A stretch of 64,000 nucleotides of DNA from Montifringilla adamsi (lineage: Eukaryota > Chordata > Aves > Passeriformes > Passeridae): contig JAGGNK010012559.1 in NCBI GenBank assembly GCA_017590115.1, positions 578,370-642,369 of the forward strand, in the 5' to 3' direction. Position numbers and translations under genes: made by a program. Shown here one piece after another: positions 33,821 to 45,471 of the stretch (its first letter is position 1; each line of letters begins with the position of its first letter). The notes beneath the pieces were generated by a model. It searched no databases, was not told the origin of the DNA, and saw only the letters and a program-made list of their open reading frames with translations.

Positions 33821-34405
33821 AGGATGAATAAAGTGTGGGAGAGCAGAGGGACACATGGACATTTCACAACACTTCCACATGATTCAAGCTTCCCATAAAC
33901 AGAAATATTCCCAACAGCTGGAAAAATGAACACAACAGCCTGAACCCCTCAAGGATGAACCTTCTCATTTCTTGTGCAATAGCAGGAAAAACCCCCCTTC
34001 TTCTGTCTGGGGTTTTGGAGTCCTTATTAAATCTTCCATTAAAAAAAAGTCAAAACAAATCAAAGAACCAGACTCAAAGCCCAGCAGAAGTCCTGGGCTG
34101 GCTCACGAGGCTCAGGGGTACCCTGTCCCTGGGATCCAGGGGGAAATGCCCAGACTGGCACAGCAGGACACCCCTGACTCCTTCCTGCTCAATCCATCCC
34201 TTCTTCCAGAAACCATCTCCTCCTCTCTCACGTCGAAGCTTTAAGAACCAGAAGAATTTACAAAGGTGGAAAGACCTGAGGAGAGGGAAGGGAGGTTTAG
34301 GGGGGGTCTCAAAAGTTCCATCAAATGGCATTTTCTCAGCTATGTTTCTGTTCTTGGTCTTATCCCATTCCTGTCCTTGAAGGGAATCTGGACACTGAGC
34401 TCAGG
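33821..34405. other. Unique sequence, no gene seen
   Basis: Mixed sequence with a short A run near 34040. A plus-strand open frame starting at 34266 runs into the following array and has no recognisable content. Confidence 0.4.
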
Positions 34406-34784
34406 TACAAACCCACACCACGGAGAGACTCAAACCCACACCATGGACAGACACAAACCCACACCAGAGAGACACAAACCCACACCACAGACACAAACCC
34501 ACACCACGGACAGGCACAAACCCACACCATGGACAGACACAAACCCACACCAAGGACAGACACAAACCCGCACCAGAGAGACAAAACCCCACAACACAGA
34601 CAGAAACCCACACCACGGACAGACAAACCCACACCATGGAGAGACACAAACCCACACCACGGACAGACACAAACCCACACCACAGACACAAACCCACACC
34701 ATGGAGAGACACAAACCCACACCACGGACAGACACAAACCCACACCACGGACAGACAAACCCACACCATGGACAGAAACCTGGG
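34406..34784. repeat. 18/24-bp minisatellite, ACAAACCCACACCA core
   Basis: CACAAACCCACACCA is followed by CGGACAGA, TGGACAGA, GAGAGA or CAGA, giving units of mainly 24 and 18 bp, with a few that shift frame. At least 15 units. The frames give HKPTPRTDTNPH-like peptides on plus and GVGLCLSVVWV-like peptides on minus, both by-products of the repeat. Confidence 0.95.
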
Positions 34785-34871
34785 GACAGCACAGGCTCCC
34801 TCCAGCCACATCCTGCATTGTCAGATAAACTTCAAACTCAGGAAGAGCCCAAGTTTGGCCTAACACAAACT

Positions 34872-34925
34872 ACAGGTGTAGATACAGATATAGATATAGA
34901 TGTAGATGTAGGTACAGATAAATAA
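34872..34925. repeat. Degenerate GATGTA/GATATA hexamer repeat
   Basis: TGTAGATACAGATATAGATA followed by TAGATGTAGATGTAGGTACA: eight or so hexamers ending in GATAAATAA. A loose AAAAGTAACAAA-type repeat follows at 34970-35035. Confidence 0.85.
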
Positions 34926-35506
34926 TCTGTGTCTCTTATCCCAGAGGGAAGGAAAAAAACCCCCCACCAAAGTAACAAAAAGTAATTAACTATTACAAAA
35001 TGTAACAAAAGAGGTAACAAAAAGTAACAAATATCTCCTCGTGCTGCTGAGATCCCCTGGACCTAAAGACAAACTGCCCCAGAGTTACGGATCAGCTCCA
35101 GGGAAACCTGTGAGGAAAGGACTCTTCCCCAGCCTCAGGAGTACCAAGAGCTTCTCCAGCTCAGGAATAAAATCCCCTTGCCCTGTCCTGCCTGTCGGGA
35201 AAATTGCTGCAGCACCAGATCTCTGTGGCTTTCCAGGAGAATGGAATGACAGAGAATGGAGTGACAGACCTTGCCTGAGTTACATCATCTCCATCTGCAG
35301 AAATTAAAATAAAACATTTTATCTAGTTTCCCTTCCAGAAAAAAAGACCCAAACAAACAAAACCCTTACCCCTCAAAAAAACCCAAACCCAACCAAAAAA
35401 CAGGAGAGAGGAGTCGGAGGCCCAGGGCAGCCCTGAGCCTGCAGCAGCTCAGTCTGCACACCCAGCTGCCTCCTCCCCTCCCGGCCGTGCCGTGGGTGAC
35501 AAGGAG
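34926..35506. other. Unique sequence with A-rich patch
   Basis: Includes AAAGTAAC-like direct repeats to 35035 and an A/C-rich patch at 35335-35400 (AACCCAAACCCAACC). No gene recognised. Confidence 0.4.
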
Positions 35507-35571
35507 AGGGATGGCCCAAGTGACAGATTCCCCTGATGGCACAAGTGACAGATTCCCCTGATGGCACAGGC
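35507..35571. repeat. 25-bp direct repeat, 2.4 units
   Basis: GATGGCACAAGTGACAGATT plus CCCCT occurs twice, with GATGGCCCAAG in the first unit, followed by a partial third GATGGCACAGG. Confidence 0.9.
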
Positions 35572-36779
35572 TTGTGTAATAAAGTGAAGAAAAGAGAAAT
35601 CTCTCTCTCTATCCATTTTTAAAAGTGTTTCCCCTCCCTCTCCATAAACTGTGTGAGACAAATTGAAGTTAAAGCATCTTCTCCCTCCCAGCTCCTGCTG
35701 CCAAGTCCCTGCCCCTGCCACTGCCACTGTCACTGCAACCCCGTGGGGAGGGGGGTGGATCTGTCACCACTCTGTGTTGGGACCCCCTGCACTCCTACAG
35801 CCCCCAGGAGTGCTGAGCTGGTGAAAACCCAGCTCCTCCCTCAGCAGCAGGGCTCCTTTGTGGGGCTGAGCATCTCTGGGGGCAGCCCCAGAGGTTTCCC
35901 TGCACTCCAGACACTCCTTGATGGATTCCCAACTCTGGCAGTGGAGATTTTCCTCTTTGGACCCTCTAAAGATGCAGCAGCCCCAAAGCTGGGCCTGGAA
36001 TGTACAACTCCCATGAAAAAAGAGGTGAAATGAGTGATCAGAGAGAACCTGCTGCTCTGTGCCACTGCTGCAGGTGGCTGTGGGTGCTCTTGGTGGCACC
36101 AAAGGAAAATGTTCCACCCTGTGGCTCAGGGGCTGTGCAGGGATGGGGCACAGGGGGACTGTGCAGGTTGCTCCAGGTGAGCACCCCCAGCTCCCTCAGT
36201 GGATCCTCTCAGGGTTTGTGTTCCAAGCCCCAAGCCCAGGGATGGGGCACAAGGGGATTTGCAGGGATGGAGCACAGAGGCTGTGCAGGGAATGTCTCCC
36301 CTATCCAGCTGCAGTTCATTGGGATAGGAGCTGATTTTCTTCCTTTTCCTTCACTGCTCCCTTTCAGGAGTCGCCAATAAAAACTGAATGTGGTTTATGG
36401 CACAAATTACCTGTTGCGGAATAAATCAAATTTTCAGTCCTTTCAGTCCTCTCATCAGGGAAATAAAACCTCCAGGTGCAACCTGAGTGTCAGAACCTGT
36501 GTCCCAGTGACCAGTACCACAAACATCCAACCCTGCCCATTTTCCTCGAAAGCCACTGCTAATGGTGCTCTGGGAAAGGCAATCCCAGCACTCGACGGCT
36601 TTGTTTGCTGGGGAGGCAGAGCAGCACCCACAGGGGTCTGTCACTGAGGGAGGAGAGTGGAGCTGCAGGGCTGAGCACATCCAGCCCCAGACGAGATCAG
36701 GGCAGTCGCTCCCCTTCCAGCTGTCACCCGGCCAAGCCAATTGCCTCTGGAGGACCTGGGACTCCACACAGTGTAATTG
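35572..36779. other. Unique sequence, no gene seen
   Basis: Mixed GC-rich sequence with loosely repeated GCAGGGATGGGGCACA words at 36133-36290 (three imperfect occurrences). No exon or RNA gene recognised. Confidence 0.4.
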
Positions 36780-37010
36780 AAGGAAAATAACACTGTGACC
36801 TGCTCCAGACAGCAAAGCTGAAGGGCTCCGAGGCCACCAGATAAATGTGAGGCAGAGCTATGGATATAATCATTTAAGACCCGAAAGCGAGAGTAATGAA
36901 TGAACACTGGATTTCAATTATCCTGAGATAATTCAAATGACTTTAAATAGATAGCTGACCTACTAAAAACTGCCTGGGCTCTCATCCTGCATTTGCTGCC
37001 CAATTCAGCT
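36780..37010. promoter_or_regulatory. Candidate conserved non-coding element
   Basis: AT-rich, repeat-free block: GGATATAATCATTTAAGACC, AGAGTAATGAATGAACAC, TTCAATTATCCTGAGATAAT, TTTAAATAGATAGCTGACC. It has several TAAT and GATA-like cores. The regulatory role is inferred. Confidence 0.3.
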
Positions 37011-37774
37011 AATGACAGTTTGATCCCGCTCCTCCCTTTTCAAGGAGCAGCAGGATTGTTAATGGCAGTGCTGGGCTCCCGTGGAGCTGAGCCTGCAGGC
37101 ACTGCTGCTCCCCAGCTCCCCGTGCTCATCCCCGTCCTCTCAGCTTTGGCATTTCCAGCTGGGAACTTCAGGCTGGGCTGGTGGCATTCCTGAGGATGAG
37201 CAGTTCACTTGTGGCAGGATTTGTTGCTTCAGGACCAGCTGGGACACCCCTTTGCCATCACGGTGCTGGTGCCTCACTCAGCTGGGCTGAACCCTTCCAC
37301 AGCAGCTGCCAAATCCCAAATTACAGCCTCTGAGCTCCTCCCCAGCCTGGCCTCAGTTCTCAGGGCAGTTTAATGATTTAACTCTCAGGAAGGTTCTCCA
37401 GCTGTCACACCAGAGGTGTTTGTGTGGCCACTAAACCAATGATCCAAACATCCTGAGATCCTCCCCACACCACCAAACCTGGCATTCCTCCTGCCTGGGG
37501 AAAAGCTCCTGCTTTTCCCTGCATGTTACTAGGGGGCTCAGACACTGAGTTCTGAACAGGAAACTGCTCAAACACTGAGGGCAAACCTCTTTTGGGGACG
37601 TCACCATAGGGATCCCCCTATTTCAGCATCATCCTTATGCTCTAGGGAGAGTTATTGGTGGTGGAACCTGCACTTGGGAACATTCCAGCTGCTTGCCATG
37701 CATTCCCTGGGTGCACGGGAGCCACAGCTGGGCTGGAGCTGCAGCATCACCACAGGGACATGCTGGGACAAGGA
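37011..37774. other. Unique sequence, no gene seen
   Basis: GC-rich mixed sequence with no recognisable repeat or gene. Confidence 0.4.
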
Positions 37775-37778
37775 GATG

Positions 37779-38203
37779 TGTGAGAAATGATCCTCACTTC
37801 CAAAAAATATGAAACGTTTATTAAACCTTATCAAAAATACAACATCAGACAGCAGACTGAATAGAGAAAATATTACAGCACCAGGAGCAGAGGATTTCCC
37901 CACCATGTGCTCACCACACCATGGAGGTTTCCCCTTTTAACCCTTTGGCCCCTCCCAAAGTTCTGTCCATCGACTCCTCCTTCCCTGCCCAGTGCTGAGA
38001 TCACTGCCTGACACCTTGACTGGGGGGCAGCTGTTGCCATGGCAACGAGCCCACCCTCCCAAATGTCCCAAACCCAGGGCATCCCTGAGAACAACACAGG
38101 GGGGTAACACATAACTATGAATCTGTAAAACTTCTCCTGACATAGATACAGGATATTTGCCTTTTATTGTGAGAGTCACCCATGGCATTGCTCATCTGTC
38201 ACA
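37779..38203 (-). mobile_element. Solo LTR, copy A of a pair
   Basis: Complete 425-bp LTR. Plus-strand ends are TGTGAGAAATG and ATCTGTCACA, so TGTGA...TCACA terminal inverted repeats. GATG flanks both sides (37775-37778 and 38204-38207); counting the terminal A, AGATG can be read on both sides. On the minus strand TTAAAAGGGG is TATA-like and TTTAATAAACG is the poly(A) signal. No primer-binding-like or polypurine sequence adjoins it. A second copy lies 2.6 kb downstream in the same orientation. Confidence 0.88.
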
Positions 38204-40368
38204 GATGGGATGCACCTGGTGATGACTCCTCCAGCTACCTCTGCTCCTCTGCTCAGTGTCCAACAATCTGCTCCAGATGATGGATTCCAGCAGTTTGAGG
38301 AGCCACAGGAGGTGTGTGGAGACAGGATGGGCCTTTGCTGGCTTTATTAATCACTGCTAACTACTGGGCGAACGAGTGGGGAAAGGTCCTCAATATTCAC
38401 GTTCACTTGTGAGCTCCTTAAGGTGCAGGGTTTATTGGCTGAGGGAGGGCGAGGTGGGGAGACATGGAGAGCAGGTTTCAGGGAACACTGAGGCTGGAAT
38501 GCTGTTCCAGCCTCTTGTCACTGCTGGAAGGGTGGCACTAAAGCTCACAGCCAGCCAGAGCTAGGCCTGGACCAAATCTACAAAATGAGCATAGAAAAGG
38601 CTTCTCAGAGGGAAATAAATTCCCTTATAAACACCAAAACCTCCCAAATCTTGCTGCTCACGTTAAGATGCAGATGAACAGAATGCATTGCTGCAGGTTC
38701 CAGTGCCTGCATGGCTGCTGAGGGACGGGCTCTGCCACCAGAGACTGCTCCACCCCAGGCTCTGCTCCAGCCCCGACCCTGCTCAGGGAGATTTCCCACA
38801 TTTTCAGCCTCACATGGAGCTGCTGGGTGTGGAACTGTGCTCTGTGTGTGCCACACAGCCACACCAGTGCCGAGGGCTTGAACTGGGTTTCATCCACCCC
38901 AGCCTGACAAGGTTCATTGGAGCCACAGACCAGACTCGAGTTACCGCGTTAAATAAACCAGCACAGGAGGGGAACCTCGCAGAGGAAATCCCATCCAAAC
39001 AAACATTGCAACAGATCTTCCTTGGATTACCAGCAGAGGTGTGAAGGTTTCTGCCCATCAGGGTTATTGCTGGAACAAAACTCAGCATTGCCATTCCCAA
39101 TAAAACAAGGGAAGCTCTTCCATGGACACACCTGAGAGGGAGCAGCTATCGTACCACATTTTCTCCAGAAATTAAGTGGAATAATTGAATACCATCAAAC
39201 CCATTTTTGCAGCACAGCATGTCTGACTGGGGCCTTTCTGGCAGGGCTTGGTTTCACCCTGACCACTGAAGGTGCCCATTGCCCCTGCAGAACAGCTCCT
39301 GGGCTCAACCCCCCCAGTCAGCACCAGATTAAAAGCACAAGTACAGTTTGACATCGAAAGCGTTAATTAACTAGCCCTAATTGCACTGCAAATTACTCTA
39401 AAATTGCATGCAATCATTTAAAACCAAACCAGCAGTGCTGCTCAGGGTTTGGAAGCAGCTGGTGCCCCTTGGAAGATGATGAACGGCACCGTTTGCTCCT
39501 GATCATCTCTGGGTAAGCAGAGGGCCCGCCAGGCTCCTCCCGGTTCATATTAATGGGGTGTTAATTGACTAAGAAAAAGTGGAATGAAACTAGTCCAGGA
39601 GAAAATGATTCTCGATGCCTCCACTGGGATACCTTCAGCTTGGCCACAACCATTGAGTTACACAGAATTTTATTTAGCAGCCCACCCCAGGAACCATTTA
39701 ACCACGGACTCTTCCTGAACCCAGCTGAAACCATTCCTGGTTTTTCACCCTGGCTCAGCAGCTTCCCTCCTGCCACGACTCCAGGTCATTCTATGGAAAT
39801 TTTCTTTCCCCTCGTGCCTGAGAAGCCGTGATGCTGAATGATTTTTTGCTGTTTTCCTTTCTATATTCTCGGTATTCTTTACACATGTGTTTGTAGCTCT
39901 GTGGCATGCTGTATCCGTGGCTTGTCTTCCCAGTACTTTTCCCTAGGCAGAAAGACAAAGCACATCCCAAGGGCCCTGTCCTGCCTTGGTTGTTTCGGGG
40001 AGCCAAGGCCCCAAACAAGCGCTTCAAGACACATTTTCATAAACACAGTTTAGTTCCTGTCTGAAGGGGAAGGATTTAGGAGGGGTGAAATGACCTCACC
40101 TCCTCTGTCTCCAGTGGGTGATTTTTGTCAATTATGCTAATTTGCTAAACTTATAAATCGGTGTTCACCCTGTTGGGGTGGGCATTTTATGGACATTTTC
40201 CATGTCTGTCCCTGGAGGGCCCCAATAAAGAGCAGCCTTTGTATTACCTCCAAAGGGAGTTGTTTCATTTTTAGGCTCTTTAGGGCATCAGCAGCAGCTC
40301 CTGAACTCTCCCTGCATTCCTGCTCCCAGGTTAAGACCCAGCTTTTCATGACTCTGTGGCTCAGTGAG
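38204..40368. other. Non-viral sequence between paired LTRs
   Basis: About 2.2 kb without any retroviral reading frame, primer-binding site or polypurine tract next to either LTR, so the LTRs do not bound one provirus. At 39360-39430 it holds a TAATTA-dense patch (GCGTTAATTAACTAGCCC, GCAAATTACTC) that could be regulatory. No gene recognised. Confidence 0.55.
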
Positions 40369-40784
40369 TGTGAGAAATGATCCTCACTTCAAAAAACGTA
40401 AAAAGTTTAATAAACCTTAACAAAAACACAACATCAGACTGAATAGAGAAAATATTACAGCGCCAGGAGCAGAGGATTTCCCCACCATGTGCTCACCACA
40501 CCATGGAGGTTTCCCCTTTTAACCCTTTGGCCCCTCCCAAAGTTCTGTCCATCGACTCCTCCTTCCCTGCCCAGTGCTGAGATCACTGCCTGACACCTTG
40601 ACTGGGGGGCAGCTGTTGCCATGGCAACGAGCCCACCCTCCCAAATGTCCCAAACCCAGGGCATCCCTGAGAACAACACAGGGGGGTAACACATAACTAT
40701 GAATCTGTAAAACTTCTCCTGACATAGATACAGGATATTTGCCTTTTATTGTGAGAGTCACCCATGGCATTGCTCATCTGTCAC
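40369..40784 (-). mobile_element. Solo LTR, copy B of a pair
   Basis: Same family and orientation as the LTR at 37779. From about 40447 to the right end I see one difference from copy A (A37891/G40462-type change at CAGCACC versus CAGCGCC). The leftmost 80 bp differ at about seven bases plus a 1-bp and a 7-bp gap. The right terminal A is missing or changed. Flanks GTGAG (40364-40368) and GTGAT (40786-40790) may be a 5-bp target duplication with one mismatch. Confidence 0.85.
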
Positions 40785-42403
40785 TGTGATAGAAACAGCA
40801 CAGGAGGAGCAGCAGAGAAGGGACACAGCAGGGACTGAAAGAAGATTTTAGCTTTGCTCTTTGGGTTCTCTTTGCTCTCCTGGACCAGACAGAGCAAAGC
40901 TGCACATTCCTCTCCCCTCGGATCGTCCTTCCCCAGGGCATGACCGAGCAGGGGTAAAACCTGTCAGCTCTGCAATCATTAAAATCTGATATTTGTGCCC
41001 AAAAATCAGCCAGGGTGGGGAGCACCGGCAGCACAGCGGCACCGAGGGCTGCTCTGGCAGCAGGGGGATCGGGGGCAGGCACAGCCCAGGGCAGGTGTGT
41101 GCCCAGCAATCCCAGTTTGTGTCGCTTCTCCTGGCTTTGAGTGACCTTTGGAGAGGGAGCTGCTCACTCAGTGTTTCTCCAGAGCAGCTAAATGGGAGCA
41201 ACCACGAGTCTTTCACAGCTCACTGCCCTCAGAAATGGTCCTGCCGGAGCTGTCAGGAGACACATCCTCCTCCCTGGCCCATTAAAGAGGATATTTAACA
41301 GCTTTTCTTACATCTCAGACGGAGCTGTCTCAGAGCTGGTGGTTTCTTTGTTTCCAGATCGTAGCAGTCATGTATTCTCCATAAGTAAATTCACTTTTTG
41401 GGCTTTGATTCTGGTATTTAAGCCCGGGATGGGCAGTAAACAGCACGATGCTTTCAGGGGTGTAGCATTTGTATTCTGGGGAAAATAACCTTTCCTGGGA
41501 CCCTGGAGCCCTGTCCTGCACCTCCCCCTGCAGTGTGAGGGGTGAGGTGCCCTCACTCTCCAGGTGACCACATTCCACCACTGACTCCTCCTCGGGGTGG
41601 ACAGGGACAAAGACACCTCCCAGAAGGATTTATCAGGCTGTCACCCAGCTCTGCCCGTGCCATCACCTGATAAACCTTCTTTTTGCATGAGAAAAGTCAG
41701 GAAAATCCATGATTTTATAATGAAAAATATCATCATCTTTCTGTGATTTTCTAGAAGATATTTTAGGCATAAACTGGTTTTGCTTTCAGGCCTTTCACAG
41801 GGTTTGTTTTTTGGTTTTTAGGGGGTTTTTTTTGAGGCCCACAAGCCAGAAGCCAGTTGACTGATCTCACTTTCAGGCCTCAGCTGAACTTGAGAAGAGG
41901 AAAAGGCATCATCATCCCAAAAACTCAGAATTGCAAAGTTACTGATCCCCCCCCCTTTCTCCAAAATCTCCCCCATACTGGAGGAATTCACGAGGATAAA
42001 GAACAGCCTTCCCCTGCAGCCAGAAAATCACTGCTCCACTCCAAGCTGGCAAAAGGCAAAGTAAAGACAAATCACTGCTCATTTAACCCTCATATCCATA
42101 AAAAGTGGTGAAGAGAGAAGAGGCTTTCAACCTTAAAAATGAGATTTAAGAGGTCAGTTTTACCCTCTTGTAGCTCTGTGAAATATTCCCAGCAGAATCA
42201 GCAAACCCTGCAAAAGCAGCTTTTGCATCTCTCATTGGATTTTGTGCTAAAAGCACTGAGAGGTTCCCCAGGTTTCCTTCACTGCAGGAGGATCCTTCCC
42301 AAGCCAGCTCCTCCACCCTGCTGGAATTCTCTCCTGATCCCAGCGCCCTGAGCTGAGCCCTCGATCTCCCCTGGGCCTTCTGCTCTGGGTTGGAGCTAAG
42401 CAC
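40785..42403. other. Unique sequence, no gene seen
   Basis: Mixed sequence with a T/G-rich patch at 41805-41835. No repeat family, exon or RNA gene recognised. Confidence 0.45.
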
Positions 42404-42484
42404 AGAGCCATGGAGTGGGCTGGGAGGGACCTTCATTCCCTGTGTTCTGTCCCTTTGTGCCCTGTCCCTCCAGCCCCTCTCCAG
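42404..42484 (-). mobile_element. Short CR1-like fragment with deletion
   Basis: AGAGCCATGGAGTGGGCTGG and GAGGGACCTTCATTCCCTG give a degraded CR1 terminus joined to the complement of an upstream tail segment (CCCTGTCCCTCCAGCCCCTC). The middle of the tail is absent, as in the fragment at 29553. Confidence 0.55.
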
Positions 42485-44840
42485 CACACAGCCAATGCTC
42501 CATGGCATAGAACTTCAGCTCTTTCCAGGACCTGGATTTGAAACTCCCACAGGATCCAAGTGCTCTGCAAGGCAGCTCCAGCTTTTCCTGAAGTCCTGCT
42601 CCTGCCCCTCAAACCTCTCCTGAGCTGGACACGCCCCTGCCCAGAGAAAAGCAGGAGAACATCCCTGCCCTGGCAGCAGCTCCACCTGAGGCACGCCGAG
42701 CTCTCCAGGCACAGCTTCTCCTCTCTTGACTCTTTCTTGGTTGTCTTGGCTTTCCCTGTGATCAGCAGAACATGTCAAGTCCTCTGACAAGATCTAATCT
42801 CCCTGCTGGCTGCCCTGACTCAAGCACTCCTTTGCAGAACAATGCTTCTTCCCAGAAAAATGTAATTTTATTCTGGCTGCCGTATCAGGCCTCTGATATT
42901 AGTGCTGAGCTTCTCAGGAACCTCCTCAGCCAGAACATTCCTGTGCTGGCAGATCCTATCAGGGAAGAGGGAGAATATGATGCCTCTGTGGCATGGCTGT
43001 TGTGAATAAAGACAGCGATATGGAGAGAAAACATGAGATAGAGGCACAAACAAACAAACAATATCCTACAGTTTTTGTGGAGGAGCCTCCTGACTCCGGG
43101 GCAGCAGTCTCGTGGCCCAGCCTTCCACTCTTTTCTCCTTTTTTCCCTGAGCCAGGGAAGTATTTTCCAGTCAGGCAGCGCTGCCCCTGCTCTGTGGAAT
43201 GGGATCTGATGGGCAGAGTGAACGTGGCACTGATGGGAAGGAGACAGGGCAGAGCCTGAGCCAAACGCAGCAATGGCTTGGGAAGCTGAGGGAAGGGAAG
43301 GCAGGACAGGACTTCCTGCCTGTTACATACCACCAGCAGGCTCTGGCATCAATCACTGCCCTGCTCCATGTGCTGACTGATGATCCTGCCCTGTCTGCAG
43401 CCAGAATTAATGGTAATGAGCAGGGAAAGGCTTGGCCAGGGCATGGCAGGCACAGGAAGGCTGCGAGGAACCCCAGCAGCGCTGCTCCAGGGGGGCTCGG
43501 GGGACTCAGACATCATTTATTAGCTACTTTCCTAATTAATTCTTCTAAAATAACAGAGCTGACTGCTGGAAAGAGCAGATTTGTCACAACGGGGCCCTTT
43601 TGCGGGAACAGCCCCGTTTGAAAGCACTGAGGATTTCCTGAGGGCCGGGAAGGGCTCCGGCTGCCCAGCAGCACATCCAGGTTCCCTCTAGCCCTGTCCT
43701 GGCTCCTGCCCCAGGAACAGGTGTGATCCAGGCTGAAAAGCTCTGATGTGCACGGGAAACAGCAAAGGACACCTCCCAGGAGCAGATCCCCCACCTGCCT
43801 TATCAGCCCTGCACTGTTCCAGGTGAAAAATGCATTTTCCTCTGCACGTGTCTGAACCTGGCTGTGAGGGAGCACATCTGCTTGTTTACCCAAAAAAACC
43901 CAGCCCAAGGACTGATCTTCAATTCACAAACATTAGAGAAAGCTTCAGAGGTCTTTGTTTGCCTAACAGAGCAAAACAAAGAAAAAAAATTCCTTCCCTC
44001 CATGCTTTATCCACACTCTGATTTATCGGAGCTCACAGTAACAGGAGTTCCCCCAGAGGTACCCACACCTCAAACGGATCAGAACCTCGAGTCAGAGACA
44101 GTTTTCTTGCTTTAAGTCTGTTGTGGGAACCTCCTTAAAACCCTTTCTTCCAGGCTAAATAAATAAAAAAAAAAACTTCCATTCCCATTGCTGGAGCCCC
44201 AGGGACACAAATACTGTTCCTTCCCCACATTCCCCAATCCAACAGCCTGGATCTTGGGATCAGTCACAGCCCGGCCTGGCTGAGGCTCTGGGCAGGTCCT
44301 GCCCCCAGGATTTAGGGCCCTGCTTAGCTCAGGCAGAGCTCATTTCTCTGCCTCAGATTTAAAGCATTCAGTGATTTCTTGAAGGTGAATTTCTCACCTT
44401 CCCTGTCTGAAGGAAAATACTCCTGCAGACAAACGGCAGGGATGAGGTGGAGGAGCCTGTTTAAAATCAGACGTTGTCCCTTTATCAGTGCAAGGTCTCT
44501 GTGTGGCTCTCACTGGTCACTTGAGGCCGTAATTCTGCCCCAGGGCTGCCATCCCTGAAAAGCATCAGGGATAAATATCCACTAACAGGCCAGGAGTATG
44601 ACTGGGGATGGCTCTCCGTGGGAACCAGGAGGCTGGATGGGAATTCAGATCCCACCACCATGTCATGTCTGCAGATGGGATCAGTGGAAAGGACAGAGAA
44701 ATACTGAGGGTTACAGCGCCAAACGAAACCAAGGGATGGTGATTCTTCCTTATCACTCTGGAGCCAGCATTCCACTCTGATTCCAAGGACAGCTCCAAGA
44801 AACAAATTCTCTGGATGCCTCTGACTTCCTGGAGAGGGAG
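42485..44840. other. Unique sequence, no gene seen
   Basis: Two kilobases of mixed sequence. Open frames of up to 140 codons overlap on opposite strands near 43200-43900 with no recognisable domain. A small CAAA repeat lies near 43045. Confidence 0.45.
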
Positions 44841-45471
44841 GGATGGATGGATGGATGGATGGATGGATGGATGGATGGATGGATAGATGGATGGAGGGAT
44901 GGATGATAGATGGGGGATGGATGGATGATGGATGGATGGATGGATGGATGGATGGATGGATGGATGGATGGATGGATGGATGGATGGATGGATGGATGGA
45001 TGGATGGATGGATGGATGGATGGATGGATGGATGGATGGATGGATGGATGGATGGATGGATGGATGGATGGATGGATGGATGGATGGATGGATGGATGGA
45101 TGGATGGATGGATGGATGGATGGATGGATGGATGGATGGATGGATGGATGGATGGATGGATGGATGGATGGATGGATGGATGGATGGATGGATGGATGGA
45201 TGGATGGATGGATGGATGGATGGATGGATGGATGGATGGATGGATGGATGGATGGATGGATGGATGGATGGATGGATGGATGGATGGATGGATGGATGGA
45301 TGGATGGATGGATGGATGGATGGATGGATGGATGGATGGATGGATGGATGGATGGATGGATGGATGGATGGATGGATGGATGGATGGATGGATGGATGGA
45401 TGGATGGATGGATGGATGGATGGATGGATGGATGGATGGATGGATGGATGGATGGATGGATGGATGGATGG
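44841..45471. repeat. (GGAT)n tract with about 136 uninterrupted units
   Basis: An interrupted lead-in (44841-44927) with GATAGATGG, GAGGGATGG and GATGATGG steps is followed by an unbroken ATGG run from 44928 to 45471, 544 bp. Four-base units repeat every 12 bp in all frames, so every plus frame reads MDGW and every minus frame reads SIHP, giving false open frames of 200-330 codons. Same motif and strand as the array at 31.2 kb. Confidence 0.99.

Noticed and set aside
34266..34925. 219-codon His/Pro/Thr-rich open frame
   Set aside because: Created by the 18/24-bp array; the opposite strand is equally open.
37779..40784. A single provirus bounded by two LTRs
   Set aside because: No primer-binding site, polypurine tract or viral frame adjoins the LTRs, and each LTR seems to have its own target duplication.
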